This document shows, piece by piece, positions 43,916 through 53,345 of a stretch of DNA of 64,000 nucleotides. The notes under the pieces are model-generated. The model was not told the origin of the DNA. It did not search any database and saw only the letters and a list, made by a program, of their open reading frames with translations. Position numbers and translations under genes: made by a program. Source of the DNA: Chitinimonas_A lacunae (GTDB lineage: Bacteria; Pseudomonadota; Gammaproteobacteria; Burkholderiales; Chitinimonadaceae); the NCBI RefSeq assembly GCF_042650885.1, contig NZ_JBHSBU010000001.1, forward strand, positions 2,418,001-2,482,000, given 5' to 3'. How positions within the stretch are numbered: position 1 is the stretch's first letter; every line of letters begins with the position of its first letter.

Positions 43916-44851
43916 ATGGCCCAGCCCTCCTCCCGGCCGACCCCGGCCCATCTGCAAAGCGCACTTGACCAGCTCGATCTGCTGATCCTGGGCAAAGGCC
44001 GCGAAACCCGTCTGGCGTTGGCCTGCCTGCTGGCTCGCGGCCACCTGCTGATCGAGGACCTGCCCGGCGTCGGCAAGACCACCCTGGCCCATGCGCTGGC
44101 AGCCGTGCTGGGGCTGGCCTTTCAGCGGGTCCAGTTCACCAGTGACATGCTGCCGGCCGATCTGATCGGGGTGAATATCTATGAGCGGGCCAGCGGCGAG
44201 TTCCGCTTCCATCCGGGGCCGGTATTCAGCCAGGTGGTGCTTGCCGACGAAATCAACCGCGCCACGCCCAAGACCCAGTCTGCGCTGCTCGAAGCGATGG
44301 AGGAGCGCCAGGTCACCCTCGATGGCGAAACCCGGCCCCTGCCCGAACCGTTTTTCGTGATCGCCACCCAGAACCCGGCCCACCAGATCGGCACCTTCCC
44401 GCTGCCCGAATCGCAGCTCGACCGCTTTCTGATGCGGCTGACCCTGGGCTACCCCGATGCAGCGGCCGAGCGCGCCATGCTGCTGGGCGAGGACCGACGC
44501 GACATGATGAAGCGCATCGCACCGCTGCTGACCCCGGAGCAACTGTCGCAAGCCCAGGAAGCAGTACGGGCGGTTCATGTGGCGCCGGCGCTGGTCGACT
44601 ATGTGCAGGCGCTGACCCACGCCACCCGCGAATCCCCAGACTTTGTCAACGGCCTGTCGCCGCGCGCAGCGCTTGGCCTGCTGGCCGCCGCCCGGGCCTG
44701 GGCCATGCTCGACGGCCGCGATGCAGCGCTGCCCGAAGACTTGCAGGCGGTGTTCGACAGCGTCGCCACCCACCGGCTGCTGGCGCGCACCAGCGGCCGG
44801 CCGCAACCCGAACTCGTGCGCAAGCTGGTGGCCAATGTTGCCATCCCTTGA
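43916..44851 (+). CDS. MoxR-family AAA+ ATPase
   Basis: A 311-residue ATPase. Walker A is LPGVGKTTLA near 49-58, Walker B is VVLADEINRATPKTQSALLEAMEE near 104-127, and sensor 1 is FFVIATQNPA. It is a likely chaperone for assembling or activating a complex with the DUF58 protein encoded next, whose start overlaps by 17 bp. It begins a three-gene operon. Confidence 0.95.
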   Translation: MAQPSSRPTPAHLQSALDQLDLLILGKGRETRLALACLLARGHLLIEDLPGVGKTTLAHALAAVLGLAFQRVQFTSDMLPADLIGVNIYERASGEFRFHPGPVFSQVVLADEINRATPKTQSALLEAMEERQVTLDGETRPLPEPFFVIATQNPAHQIGTFPLPESQLDRFLMRLTLGYPDAAAERAMLLGEDRRDMMKRIAPLLTPEQLSQAQEAVRAVHVAPALVDYVQALTHATRESPDFVNGLSPRAALGLLAAARAWAMLDGRDAALPEDLQAVFDSVATHRLLARTSGRPQPELVRKLVANVAIP

Positions 44852-45821
44852 GCGCCTGCTGCTTTCCCCGTTCGCCGGCTATTGGCAACGCTGGCTGCTG
44901 CGTCACCATCCGCGCGGCGGCGTCACGGTGCGGCTGACCCAGAAGCGCGTCTATATCTTTCTGAGCCGCTCGGGCTTTGTGTTCATCGTGATGCTGCTGA
45001 CGATCCTCGGCGGCGCCATCAACTACGATCTGGCGCTGGGCTATATCCTGGCCTTTCTGCTGGGCGCCATGGCCATCATTTCGATCTTCCATACCTTCCG
45101 TAATCTGCTTGGCCTCGAACTGACCCCGGGCCGGGTCGAGGCAGCCTTCGTGGGGGAAACGGCCCGTTTCGAGATTCTGGTCAGCAATCCGTCCGAGCTG
45201 GCGCGCCACCATATCGAGCTGAGCTATGGCGAGATCAAGGACTCGATCGATCTGGCCGGCCGCGACAGCGCCACCGTGACGCTGGCGCTGCCAGCCACCG
45301 AACGCGGCTGGATCAAGGCGCCGCGGCTGCGGCTCGATACCCACTGGCCGATCGGGGTATTCCACGCCTGGTCCTATGCCTTCTTCGAGCAGCGTGCCCT
45401 GGCCTATCCGGCGCCGGAAGCCGATCCGCCTCCCCTGCCACCGCCGGTCGAAGGCAGCGGTGGCGGCAGTTCGCTGCGGCGCGGTCAGGATGATTTCGCC
45501 GGGCTGCGCCCCTTCGTGCCCGGCGACTCGCTGCGCCGGGTGGCCTGGAAGGCGCTGTCGCACGACGACGGTCTGATGGTCAAACAATTCTCGGGCGAAG
45601 CGGCGCCGATGTTGTGGCTCGACTGGGAAACGCTGCCGCCGGGCCTGACAACCGAACACCGGCTGTCGCGGCTGTGCGCCTGGGTCCTGGCCGCCCATGC
45701 CAGGGGGCTGGGCTGGGGACTCAAGCTGCCGGGCCGCGAACTTGCCCCGGCAAGCGGCGAGGCCCAGCTCGAAGCCAGCCTGGCTGCGCTCGCGCTCCAC
45801 GGTATCCGCGAGGAAGCATGA
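44835..45821 (+). CDS. DUF58 domain-containing membrane protein
   Basis: A 328-residue protein. Two N-terminal TM helices (about 45-65 and 70-88) follow RLTQKRVYIFLSRSG. The DUF58 signature is RRGQDDFAGLRPFVPGDSLRRVAWKALS near 215-243, within a vWA-like C-terminal half. Partner of MoxR proteins in many bacteria, probably in envelope assembly. It overlaps moxR by 17 bp and the transglutaminase gene by 4 bp (ATGA). Confidence 0.92.
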   Translation: MLPSLERLLLSPFAGYWQRWLLRHHPRGGVTVRLTQKRVYIFLSRSGFVFIVMLLTILGGAINYDLALGYILAFLLGAMAIISIFHTFRNLLGLELTPGRVEAAFVGETARFEILVSNPSELARHHIELSYGEIKDSIDLAGRDSATVTLALPATERGWIKAPRLRLDTHWPIGVFHAWSYAFFEQRALAYPAPEADPPPLPPPVEGSGGGSSLRRGQDDFAGLRPFVPGDSLRRVAWKALSHDDGLMVKQFSGEAAPMLWLDWETLPPGLTTEHRLSRLCAWVLAAHARGLGWGLKLPGRELAPASGEAQLEASLAALALHGIREEA

Positions 45822-47785
45822 CCCACCCTCACCTCGACCGCACCCAGACCCTGACCCTGATCGTCGTGCTCGGCGCCCTGCTGGCGCCGCATCTGCTCCA
45901 TCTGCCACTCTGGCTGGGCGGCGCGCTGGCGGCCATGCTGCTGCTGCGTGGCTGGATCGCCCGCCGCCAGTGGCGCTTGCCGCCGCGCTGGCTGCTGACG
46001 CTGGCCACCTTTGCCCTGATCGGCGGGGTATTCGCCGAATTCCGCACCCTGCTTGGCCGCGACGGCGGCGTGGCGCTGCTGGCCGTGCTGGTGGCCGCCA
46101 AGCTGCTCGAAACCCGCGCCCGCCGCGATGCGCTGCTGCTGGTCTATATCAGCTATTTCCTGGTCGTCACCAATTTCCTGTTCAACCAGAGCGTCTGGAT
46201 GGCGGCCTATCTGCTCCTGGCCGTGCTGGCCACCACCGCACTGCTGATCGGCTGGAACAGCCGGGGCGGCTGGACCGGCCGGCGTGCCGCCGCGCTCGGG
46301 CACTGGCGCATGGCCGGCATGCTGCTGTTGCAGAGCCTGCCCTTGATGGTGCTGCTGTTTGTGCTGTTTCCGCGGATCGAAGGACCGCTGTGGCGGCTGC
46401 CGCAGGACCGGGCGGGCCTGCGCAGCGGCCTGGCCGACAATATGTCGCCGGGCAGCTTTTCCGATATGTCACAGAACGACGAAGTGGCCTTCCGCGTCAG
46501 CTTCAGCGAAGGCCGGCCCGACCAGTCGCAGCTCTATTGGCGCGGGCCGGTCTACGAGGAATTCGACGGTCGTACCTGGAGCCAGGGCGCGCCCTCGCTA
46601 TGGCTCGAAGCGCAGCGGCCGCGCCGGGTACGCAGCAATGAAGTGCCGGTGTCCTATGCCATCACGGTCGAACCACACCAGCGGCCCTGGGTGCTGGCAC
46701 TCGACATGCCGGCCACCGTGCCCGACGGCGCCCGCTTTACCGACCATCTGCAATTGGTGACGCGCCCGCTGCTCAAGCGGACCCGCTTCGAGCTGTCTTC
46801 CTATATCAATTACCAGGCGGTTGCCGACAGCGAGGAGCGCACCCTGCTGCGCCGTGCCCTGCAATTGCCGCCCAGCGGCAATCCGCGCGCCCGGGCGGCG
46901 GCCGAAGCCTGGCGCGAGCTGCCGCCGCAGGAGCGGGTCGATGCGGCCTTGCGTCTGTTTACCAGTCAGCGGCTGCGCTACACCTTGCAGCCGCCGCTCT
47001 ACGGAACCGATCCGATCGACGGCTTCGTGTTTACCGGCCGTCAGGGCTTTTGCGAACACTTTGCCGGCGCGTTCGTGTTTCTGATGCGGGTGGCCGGCGT
47101 GCCGGCCCGGGTGGTCGGGGGCTATCAGGGCGGCGAGTACAACGATGCGGGCGACTACCTGATCGTGCGTCAGGCCGATGCCCATGCCTGGACCGAAGTC
47201 TGGCTCGAAGACCAAGGCTGGGTGCGGGTCGATCCGACCTTTGCCGTGGCACCGTCGCGGATCGAACGCGGACTCGCTTCGGCCGTCAGCGAGGAAGTGC
47301 CGCTGATGATGCGACTTGACAATAATCTGGTGAAACAGGTGCGCCTGATGCTCGATGCGGCGGTCAACGGCTGGAACGAATGGGTGATCGGCTACAACAC
47401 CGAACGCCAACGCGACATGCTGCGCCGGCTCGGGATCGATTCGCTTCTGTCGTTCCGTTTTATCAGCACCTTCCTGCTGGCCATCCTGGCCGCAGCGCTG
47501 CCGGTGGTGCTATGGCTGCTGTGGCGCGCCCGCCCGCTGCCGCTTGATCCGGCCCGCCGCCACTACCAGCGTTTCCGCCAGCGTCTGGCCAAGCTCGGCG
47601 TGCCCGACCTGCCCCAGCAGGGCCCGCGCGACTATGCCGAGGCCGCGACCCGTCTGCGGCCCGAACTCGCCGCCATCGTGGCCGAAGTCACTGCCGCCTA
47701 TATCGATACACGCTACCGCGGCGACGCTGCCGCGCTCGATCGGCTGCGCACTGCCGTAGCGACGCTGGGAAAACGGTCTGCTTAG
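45818..47785 (+). CDS. Transglutaminase-like membrane protein (TgpA, DUF3488)
   Basis: A 655-residue protein. Five to six N-terminal TM helices (about 10-175) match DUF3488. A periplasmic transglutaminase core has Cys412 in GFCEHFAGAFVFLMRVAGVPARVVGGY, His456 in ADAHAWTEVW and Asp472 in RVDPTFAV. One TM near 545-565 leads to a cytosolic tail with a DUF4129-like helical segment. It is homologous to TgpA, an essential periplasmic protein of Pseudomonas. It ends the moxR operon. Confidence 0.94.
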   Translation: MTHPHLDRTQTLTLIVVLGALLAPHLLHLPLWLGGALAAMLLLRGWIARRQWRLPPRWLLTLATFALIGGVFAEFRTLLGRDGGVALLAVLVAAKLLETRARRDALLLVYISYFLVVTNFLFNQSVWMAAYLLLAVLATTALLIGWNSRGGWTGRRAAALGHWRMAGMLLLQSLPLMVLLFVLFPRIEGPLWRLPQDRAGLRSGLADNMSPGSFSDMSQNDEVAFRVSFSEGRPDQSQLYWRGPVYEEFDGRTWSQGAPSLWLEAQRPRRVRSNEVPVSYAITVEPHQRPWVLALDMPATVPDGARFTDHLQLVTRPLLKRTRFELSSYINYQAVADSEERTLLRRALQLPPSGNPRARAAAEAWRELPPQERVDAALRLFTSQRLRYTLQPPLYGTDPIDGFVFTGRQGFCEHFAGAFVFLMRVAGVPARVVGGYQGGEYNDAGDYLIVRQADAHAWTEVWLEDQGWVRVDPTFAVAPSRIERGLASAVSEEVPLMMRLDNNLVKQVRLMLDAAVNGWNEWVIGYNTERQRDMLRRLGIDSLLSFRFISTFLLAILAAALPVVLWLLWRARPLPLDPARRHYQRFRQRLAKLGVPDLPQQGPRDYAEAATRLRPELAAIVAEVTAAYIDTRYRGDAAALDRLRTAVATLGKRSA

Positions 47786-47787
47786 CG

Positions 47788-47874
47788 ATTCATGCGTAGA
47801 GCGCATAGGTGTTTGGATCGATTGCAAGATAGAATCTTGCACATCAGCCAAAATTCATGCGCTATGCGCATACC
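47788..47874. repeat. Array of three palindromes after the moxR operon
   Basis: Two direct copies, ATTCATGCGTAGAGCGCAT (47788 on) and ATTCATGCGCTATGCGCAT (47853 on), are themselves palindromic (ATGCG-NNNN-CGCAT) and flank a perfect hairpin TGCAAGAT-AGA-ATCTTGCA (47823-47841). It could be a transcript end for the operon or a protein-binding site. Confidence 0.5.
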
Positions 47875-48023
47875 TTATAACCAGAACTCCGTACTGGCGC
47901 CCTGCCGCGGCCGCAGCGGGTCCTTGCCGACTCGCCGGCAAGCGCTGTGGTGGGCCCGAATTGGTGGGGGCGCTGCCGCCCACTAGAATACGAAGCCGAT
48001 CCACCTAGACCGCCGTTCCTGTT

Positions 48024-48641
48024 ATGGAAACCTCCTCCTTCGTCTCCGCCACGGTCCTGCTGCTGCTCGTTACCGACCCGCTGGGCAATATTCCGCTGTT
48101 TATCGGCCTGCTCAAGCAGGTCGATCCGGCCAGACGGCGCCGCATCATCATCCGCGAAGTCTTTTTCGCCTTTCTGATCCTGCTGTTCTTCGCATTCTTC
48201 GGTCAGCGTTTTCTCGATGTGATGCATCTGACCGATACCTCGCTCAGCATCGCAGGCGGGGTGATCCTGTTCATCATCGCTCTCAAGATGGTGTTTCCCC
48301 ATTCGGAAGGCTCGTTTGGCCATGCGGTCCATGGCGAACCGTTTCTGGTGCCCTTGGCGATCCCGTTTATCGCCGGCCCGTCGGCCATTGCCACCGTGCT
48401 GCTGATGGTGTCACGCGAGCCGCACCGGATGCCCGAATGGATCGGCGCGCTCACCATCGCCATGCTGGTCTCGGCCGTGGTGCTCGGTTTTGCCGAGAAG
48501 ATCGCCGACTTCCTGGGCGAGAAGGTGACCATGGCGTTCGAACGGCTGATGGGCCTGATCCTGACCGCCATCGCCATCGAAATGCTGTTGGCCGGCATCA
48601 CCAAATTCGTGCATCAGTTGCAAAGCGGCCGTGGGCTATAG
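48024..48641 (+). CDS. MarC-family inner-membrane protein (YhgN-like)
   Basis: A 205-residue protein with six hydrophobic helices. Signatures are LLLVTDPLGNIPLFIGLL near 13-30, a SIAGGVILFIIALKM segment and PLAIPFIAGPSAIATVLLM near 110-128. The family is transporter-like, but the earlier multiple-antibiotic-resistance role for MarC was withdrawn, so the function is unknown. Possibly cotranscribed with rpiA, 43 bp downstream. Confidence 0.92.
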   Translation: METSSFVSATVLLLLVTDPLGNIPLFIGLLKQVDPARRRRIIIREVFFAFLILLFFAFFGQRFLDVMHLTDTSLSIAGGVILFIIALKMVFPHSEGSFGHAVHGEPFLVPLAIPFIAGPSAIATVLLMVSREPHRMPEWIGALTIAMLVSAVVLGFAEKIADFLGEKVTMAFERLMGLILTAIAIEMLLAGITKFVHQLQSGRGL

Positions 48642-48684
48642 CCGCGCCCGCCCTCTTTCTTCCACTCAAGCCGAGTCCGCCATC

Positions 48685-49353
48685 ATGACCCAGAACGCCT
48701 ATAAGCAAGCCGCCGCCCAAGCCGCCATCGCCTTTTTGCCCGAGCAGGCAGTGATCGGCGTCGGCACCGGTTCGACCGCCAACTACTTCATCGACGAGCT
48801 GGCCAAGATCAAGGGTCGCATCGACGGTGCCGTCGCCAGTTCGGTGGCCACCGCCGAGCGACTCAAGTCGCATGGGATTCCGGTCTACGAGCTGCAACAG
48901 GTCGATAGCCTGCCGGTCTATGTTGACGGTGCCGACGAGATCAACGGCCATCTCCAGATGATCAAGGGCGGCGGCGGTGCGCTGACGCGCGAGAAGATCG
49001 TGGCGGCGGTTGCCGAGCAATTCATCTGTATTGCCGACCATTCCAAGCGGGTGCGCCAACTGGGGGAATTCCCGCTGCCGGTCGAAGTCATTCCGATGGC
49101 GCGCAGCCATGTGGCGCGCGAACTGGTCAAACTCGGTGGGCGGCCGGCTTTGCGCGAAGGTTTCGTCACCGATAACGGCAATCTGATTCTCGATGTCTGG
49201 GGATTGGCGATTGCCGAACCGATCAAGCTCGAGAGCGAGATCAACCAGATCGTTGGTGTGGTGTGCAACGGCCTGTTCGCCCGCCGCCCGGCCGACGTGC
49301 TACTGTTGGGCGGCCCCGACGGCGTCGAGACCGTGCGCGGTCCGCGCGCCTGA
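48685..49353 (+). CDS. rpiA: Ribose-5-phosphate isomerase A
   Basis: A 222-residue enzyme interconverting ribose-5-P and ribulose-5-P in the pentose phosphate pathway. Motifs are IGVGTGSTANYFID near 28-41, DGADEINGHLQMIKGGGGALTREKI near 82-106 with the catalytic Asp/Glu/Lys, and a C-terminal GVVCNGLFARRPADVLL. ATG 48685 gives the expected N-terminus (TQNAYKQAAAQAAI). Confidence 0.97.
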   Translation: MTQNAYKQAAAQAAIAFLPEQAVIGVGTGSTANYFIDELAKIKGRIDGAVASSVATAERLKSHGIPVYELQQVDSLPVYVDGADEINGHLQMIKGGGGALTREKIVAAVAEQFICIADHSKRVRQLGEFPLPVEVIPMARSHVARELVKLGGRPALREGFVTDNGNLILDVWGLAIAEPIKLESEINQIVGVVCNGLFARRPADVLLLGGPDGVETVRGPRA

Positions 49354-49445
49354 GTGTCAATAAAACTTCTTTTGCCGCCCTGGTGCGGCCATGCCAAGCT
49401 GGCCGCCCGTCCGCAGCAATCGGATACGTAAAGAGGAAAATTCCG

Positions 49446-50147
49446 ATGTCAGAGCATATTTCCAAGCAGTTCGACGCCGAACTCGAATCGATCCGCGGCA
49501 ACGTGCTCGGCATGGCAGGACTGGTCGAGGAGCAGTTCCGCGACGCCATGAAAGCGCTGGCCGAAGGCGATGCCAATCTGATCGAGAAGGTCGTCACCAC
49601 CGAGGTCCAGGTCGATGCCCTGCATCTGCGCATCGACGACGAATGCACCCTGATGATTGCCCGCCGCCAGCCGGCTGCGAGCGATCTGCGCATGGTGCTG
49701 ACGGTGATCAAGGTCATCAACGATCTGGAGCGGATCGGCGACAAGGCCGCCAAGATCGCCCGCCGTGCCAGACAGATCAACGAAGCCGGCCGGGTCCATG
49801 TGCCGCGTTTCCGCGATCTGGAGCATCTGGCCGAACTCGCCACCGATATGCTCCATGTGGCGCTCGACGGCTTCGCCCGGCTCGACCCGAGCGTGGCGGC
49901 CCAGGTGGCACGCGACGATCTGCGGCTCGATGAGGAATTCAAGGGCCTGCAACGTCAACTGATCACTTTTATGATGGAAGACCCGCGCACCATCAGCCTG
50001 TCGCTCGAAATCATCGAAGTGGCCAAGGCGATCGAACGGGTCGGCGACCATGCCAAGAATGTGGCCGAGTATGTGGTCTATCTGGTCAAGGGCGTCGATG
50101 TGCGCCATGCCGATGTCGAGACCATCGTCCGCAAAGCCGCCAACTGA
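49446..50147 (+). CDS. phoU: Phosphate signalling regulator PhoU
   Basis: A 233-residue all-helical protein with two PhoU repeats. Metal-cluster motifs are EVQVDALHLRIDDE with DLERIGDKAAKIA in repeat 1, and DEEFKGLQRQL with AIERVGDHAKNVAEYVVY in repeat 2. It links PstB transport to PhoR/PhoB signalling. No pst or phoB genes are adjacent, but ppx follows, so it still sits in a phosphate context. GAGGAAA precedes the ATG. Confidence 0.96.
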   Translation: MSEHISKQFDAELESIRGNVLGMAGLVEEQFRDAMKALAEGDANLIEKVVTTEVQVDALHLRIDDECTLMIARRQPAASDLRMVLTVIKVINDLERIGDKAAKIARRARQINEAGRVHVPRFRDLEHLAELATDMLHVALDGFARLDPSVAAQVARDDLRLDEEFKGLQRQLITFMMEDPRTISLSLEIIEVAKAIERVGDHAKNVAEYVVYLVKGVDVRHADVETIVRKAAN

Positions 50148-50163
50148 GCTCCCTCACACCGAT

Positions 50164-50197
50164 AAGCCCCCGCGCCGATGCTGCGGGGGCTTGTTTT
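50164..50197 (+). terminator. Terminator of phoU
   Basis: AAGCCCCCGC (50164-50173) / GCGGGGGCTT (50183-50192), 9-nt loop, then GTTTTT. It separates phoU from ppx, so ppx has its own promoter or relies on read-through. Confidence 0.9.
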
Positions 50198-50248
50198 TCA
50201 TCCGGCCGCTTCCGACAATTCGCCGATGCCTGCCGGAAAATCCATACC

Positions 50249-51745
50249 ATGACCCATTGCCCGACCATCGCCGCCGTCGATCTCGGCTCCAACAGTTTCC
50301 GCCTCCAGGTTGCCCGGGTGGTGGACGACCAGCTCTATATGCTCGACTCGCTCAAGGATACGGTGCGCTTCGGCGCCGGCCTCGATGCGCGCGGCCATCT
50401 CGACGAGAAAAGCCAGACCCGGGCACTTGCCGCGCTGGCCCGCTTCGGCGAGCGATTGCGCGGTCTGCCGCGCGAATGCGTGCGGGCCGTTGCCACCAAT
50501 ACCTTGCGGGTGGCACGCAACAGCAGCGATTTCCTGCCCCGCGCCGAAGCGGCGCTGGGCTTTCCGATCGAAGTGATCGCCGGGCGCGAGGAAGCGCGGC
50601 TGATCTATCTGGGCGCCTCGCACAGTCTGCCGGCCAGTCGCGACAAGCGGCTGGTGGTCGATATCGGTGGCGGCTCGACCGAGTTCATCATCGGTCAGCA
50701 ATTCAAGCCGCTCAAGACCGAAAGCCTGTTGATGGGCTGCGTCAGCTACAGCCTCAAATATTTCCCCGACGGCCGGATCAGCAAGCAGGGCCTGCGCGAA
50801 GCCGAACTGGCCGCCCGGGCCGAATTGCAGGCGATCGCCGGCGAATTCGGCCACGAGCACTGGCAGCTCGCCATCGGCACTTCAGGCACCGCCCGCTCGC
50901 TGTCCGACATCATGGAACTCAATGATTTCAGCAGCGGCGGCATCACCGTCGAGGGGATGGAGCGGCTGCGCCAGCATCTGCTCAAGGCCGGCCAGATCGA
51001 TGCCGTGCAGCTCAACGGCCTGCGCCCCGACCGCCGGCCGGTGCTGCCGGGCGGTTTCGCCATCATGGCCGCCGTGTTCGCAGAACTCGGCATCGAGCGG
51101 ATGACCATCACGCTCGGCGCCCTGCGCGACGGCGTGCTGTATGACCTGATCGGCCGCCAGCACCAGCGCGATCTGCGCGAAGTCACCGTGTCGCAATTCA
51201 AGCGCCGCTACCATGTCGATGTGGCCCAACAGGCCCGGGTCGCCCGGCTGGCCGAGCAGTTCCATCGCCAGTTGAGCAGCAGCCTTGGCATCGACCCCGA
51301 ACCCGAACTCAATCTGCTGCTGTGGGCAGCCAAGCTCCATGAGCTCGGACTGAGCGTGTCGCACGCGAGCTATCACAAGCATTCGGCCTATATCCTGCAA
51401 CACGCCGATATGCCCGGTTTCTCCAGCCCCGAACAGGCCAGACTGGCGCAACTGGTGCTCGCCCATCGGGGCGGGCTCAAAAAGCTCGGCAGTCAGATTC
51501 CGCACAGCAAATGGGCACAGATCCTGGCCCTGCGGCTGGCGGTGCTGTGCTGCCGCAACCGAACCGATGGCCCGGCGCCGCCGCTGACGCTTGAAGCCAA
51601 TAAGCAGGGTTTCGCGCTCAGTGCACCTGATGACTGGCTCGACAGCAGCCCGCTGACCCATACCGCCTTGCAGCAGGAAGCCGAAATCTGGCGCGATATC
51701 GGGGTACCCCTGACCCTGTCGGCCAATTTCGCTCACTGGGCCTGA
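50249..51745 (+). CDS. ppx: Exopolyphosphatase (Ppx/GppA family)
   Basis: A 498-residue phosphatase. ASKHA-fold motifs are AAVDLGSNSFRLQVARV near 9-25, DIGGGSTEFIIG near 142-153 and TSGTARSLSDI. An HD-like C-terminal domain (about 310-498) includes AAKLHELGLSVSHASYHKHSAYI. It degrades polyphosphate or converts pppGpp; length and domain order fit Ppx of betaproteobacteria. corA starts 2 bp after the stop. Confidence 0.94.
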   Translation: MTHCPTIAAVDLGSNSFRLQVARVVDDQLYMLDSLKDTVRFGAGLDARGHLDEKSQTRALAALARFGERLRGLPRECVRAVATNTLRVARNSSDFLPRAEAALGFPIEVIAGREEARLIYLGASHSLPASRDKRLVVDIGGGSTEFIIGQQFKPLKTESLLMGCVSYSLKYFPDGRISKQGLREAELAARAELQAIAGEFGHEHWQLAIGTSGTARSLSDIMELNDFSSGGITVEGMERLRQHLLKAGQIDAVQLNGLRPDRRPVLPGGFAIMAAVFAELGIERMTITLGALRDGVLYDLIGRQHQRDLREVTVSQFKRRYHVDVAQQARVARLAEQFHRQLSSSLGIDPEPELNLLLWAAKLHELGLSVSHASYHKHSAYILQHADMPGFSSPEQARLAQLVLAHRGGLKKLGSQIPHSKWAQILALRLAVLCCRNRTDGPAPPLTLEANKQGFALSAPDDWLDSSPLTHTALQQEAEIWRDIGVPLTLSANFAHWA

Positions 51746-51747
51746 CG

Positions 51748-52833
51748 ATGGTCCGGCCAGCGTCGTCACCGTCCGACCGCCGCCATCTGGTCGGCCGTTT
51801 CAGTCGCGAAGCCGGCCAGCCTCCCGGTGCCCTGAATCTGACCCGTGAGGCCGAATCCGACACCGAAACCACGCTGATCGGATACGGCCCCGAGGCCGAC
51901 GCCTGGCACGAGACGGCCTTCGGCGCAGCCGACCAGAGCGAAGCCTCGGCCTATCCGGTGCAATGGCTCGATGTCCACGGCCTTGGCAACTCCGAACTGC
52001 TCGAAGCGATCGGCCGGCGCTTCCGGCTCCACCCGCTGACCCTCGAAGACATTCTGAACACCGACCAGCGTCCCAAGGTCGAGATCTACGACAACTATCT
52101 GTATCTGGTGGCCAAGCTGGTGCGCTACGAAGCCGACCAGGTCCATGCCGAACAGATCAGCCTGGTGCTGGGCCAGCAATTCGTGCTGACCTTCCGCGAA
52201 GGCCCCGGACCTGCGTTTGACGATCTGCGCGAGCGCTTGCAGCGCCATACCGGGGTGATGCGCCAGTTCGGCGCCGATCATCTGGCCTATGCCCTGTTCG
52301 ATAGGATCGTCGACAGCTACTTTATGGTGATCGAGGCGCTGGGCGAGCGGGCCGAGGCGCTCGAAGACGAGCTGGTCGGGCGTCATCAGACCGGACTTTT
52401 GCGCCATATCCACAACTTTCGGCGCGAACTGCTCCATCTGCGCCGGGCGCTGTGGCCGCTGCGCGATATGCTCAATGCCCTGCAACGCGACGATATGGGC
52501 TACTTCCAGCAGGAAACCCAGCTCTATCTGCGCGATGTCTACGACCATAGCGTCCATCTGATCGAATCGATGGAAGCGCTGCGCGATCTCGCCGCCAGCC
52601 TGAGCGATCTGTATATGTCGCACCAGAGCAATCGGCTTAACCGCGAAATGCGCTTTCTGACCGTGATCGCCACCATCTTCATGCCGCTGACCTTTATTGC
52701 CGGGGTCTATGGGATGAACTTCCAGAACATGCCCGAGCTCAAGTGGCCGTGGGGTTACTACACCGTGCTGCTGGTGATGGCCTTGATCGGCGGCTCGATG
52801 GGGGTGTTCTTTTGGCGGCGGCGGTGGTTGTAG
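51748..52833 (+). CDS. corA: Magnesium/cobalt channel CorA
   Basis: A 361-residue CorA-family channel. An acidic N-terminal cytosolic funnel (about 1-290; HPLTLEDILNTDQRPKVEIYDNYLYL) leads to two C-terminal TM helices. The selectivity motif GMN is Gly322-Met323-Asn324 in GVYGMNFQNMPE, and the protein ends in the basic WRRRWL. It starts 2 bp after ppx, suggesting coupled translation. Confidence 0.96.
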   Translation: MVRPASSPSDRRHLVGRFSREAGQPPGALNLTREAESDTETTLIGYGPEADAWHETAFGAADQSEASAYPVQWLDVHGLGNSELLEAIGRRFRLHPLTLEDILNTDQRPKVEIYDNYLYLVAKLVRYEADQVHAEQISLVLGQQFVLTFREGPGPAFDDLRERLQRHTGVMRQFGADHLAYALFDRIVDSYFMVIEALGERAEALEDELVGRHQTGLLRHIHNFRRELLHLRRALWPLRDMLNALQRDDMGYFQQETQLYLRDVYDHSVHLIESMEALRDLAASLSDLYMSHQSNRLNREMRFLTVIATIFMPLTFIAGVYGMNFQNMPELKWPWGYYTVLLVMALIGGSMGVFFWRRRWL

Positions 52834-52883
52834 TGGAAGCCGTCGAGGAGGCAGCACTGCAAGTTTTATTTATTTTTATTTTT

Positions 52884-52924
52884 ATACCGCCCCATATATA
52901 GCAGACGTCTTTCCGGTATTTTTC
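52884..52924 (+). terminator. Terminator after corA; copy 2 of the recurring 3'-end element
   Basis: ATACCG (52884-52889) / CGGTAT (52914-52919) around CCCCATATATAGCAGACGTC, then TTTTTC. Closest to copy 5 (CCGCCC, GCAG, TCTTT and GGTATTTTT shared). Confidence 0.6.
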
Positions 52925-53234
52925 ATGTCAGCCTTTTTTCTTCGTCTTCCCTCTATTTCACCGTCCTGCTGCGCCCTTCCCTGCGTCCCGAACCGCCGAA
53001 CACCGTACCCGTCGCGATAGCGCCATCGGCGAAAGCCGTGACGAGCCGGCCAATTGGCGTGCTGGCGGCTCACTGAACAACGTAGTCCTCTTGTTGCTGC
53101 AAGCGGGCGAGCCATTCGGCCGGCGCTGCATCGCAGCAAGTTTCCGCGCTTTTCATAGCAGGCTTCTGCGAAAAAACAAGGTGTTCCCGCGCCAAGTGCC
53201 TGGAAATCTTGCTGCAATGCGCAATGATCTGGGC

Positions 53235-53345
53235 TACACTGCGCCCCCTCGTCATCCCGACACCCGGGATGGCCAGCCACCCGATTCGCCCGGCGCCACA
53301 AGTGCCGGGTGGCTTATCTACCTCGACCAGAGGCGATTCATACCG
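53235..53345 (+). promoter_or_regulatory. Structured 5' leader of the EamA gene
   Basis: A -10-like TACACT stands about 110 bp before the start codon. Downstream are CATCCC-GACACCC-GGGATG (near 53253-53271), and then AGCCACC with GGTGGCT enclosing CCGGC/GCCGG (near 53274-53314). The stacked, nested hairpins look like a cis-regulatory RNA. I cannot match them to a named riboswitch. Confidence 0.35.

Larger units (their letters stand above)
52834..53345. other. Gap after corA
   Basis: No gene is supported. It contains element copy 2 (52884-52924), about 250 bp of unremarkable sequence, and from about 53235 a promoter-like TACACT and a folded leader ahead of the EamA gene. Confidence 0.45.

Noticed and set aside
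43748..44806. Upstream extension of the deacetylase frame, giving a 671-residue protein
   Set aside because: The extra part is antisense to the conserved moxR gene; a ribosome binding site and TTG at 43747 give the normal family length.
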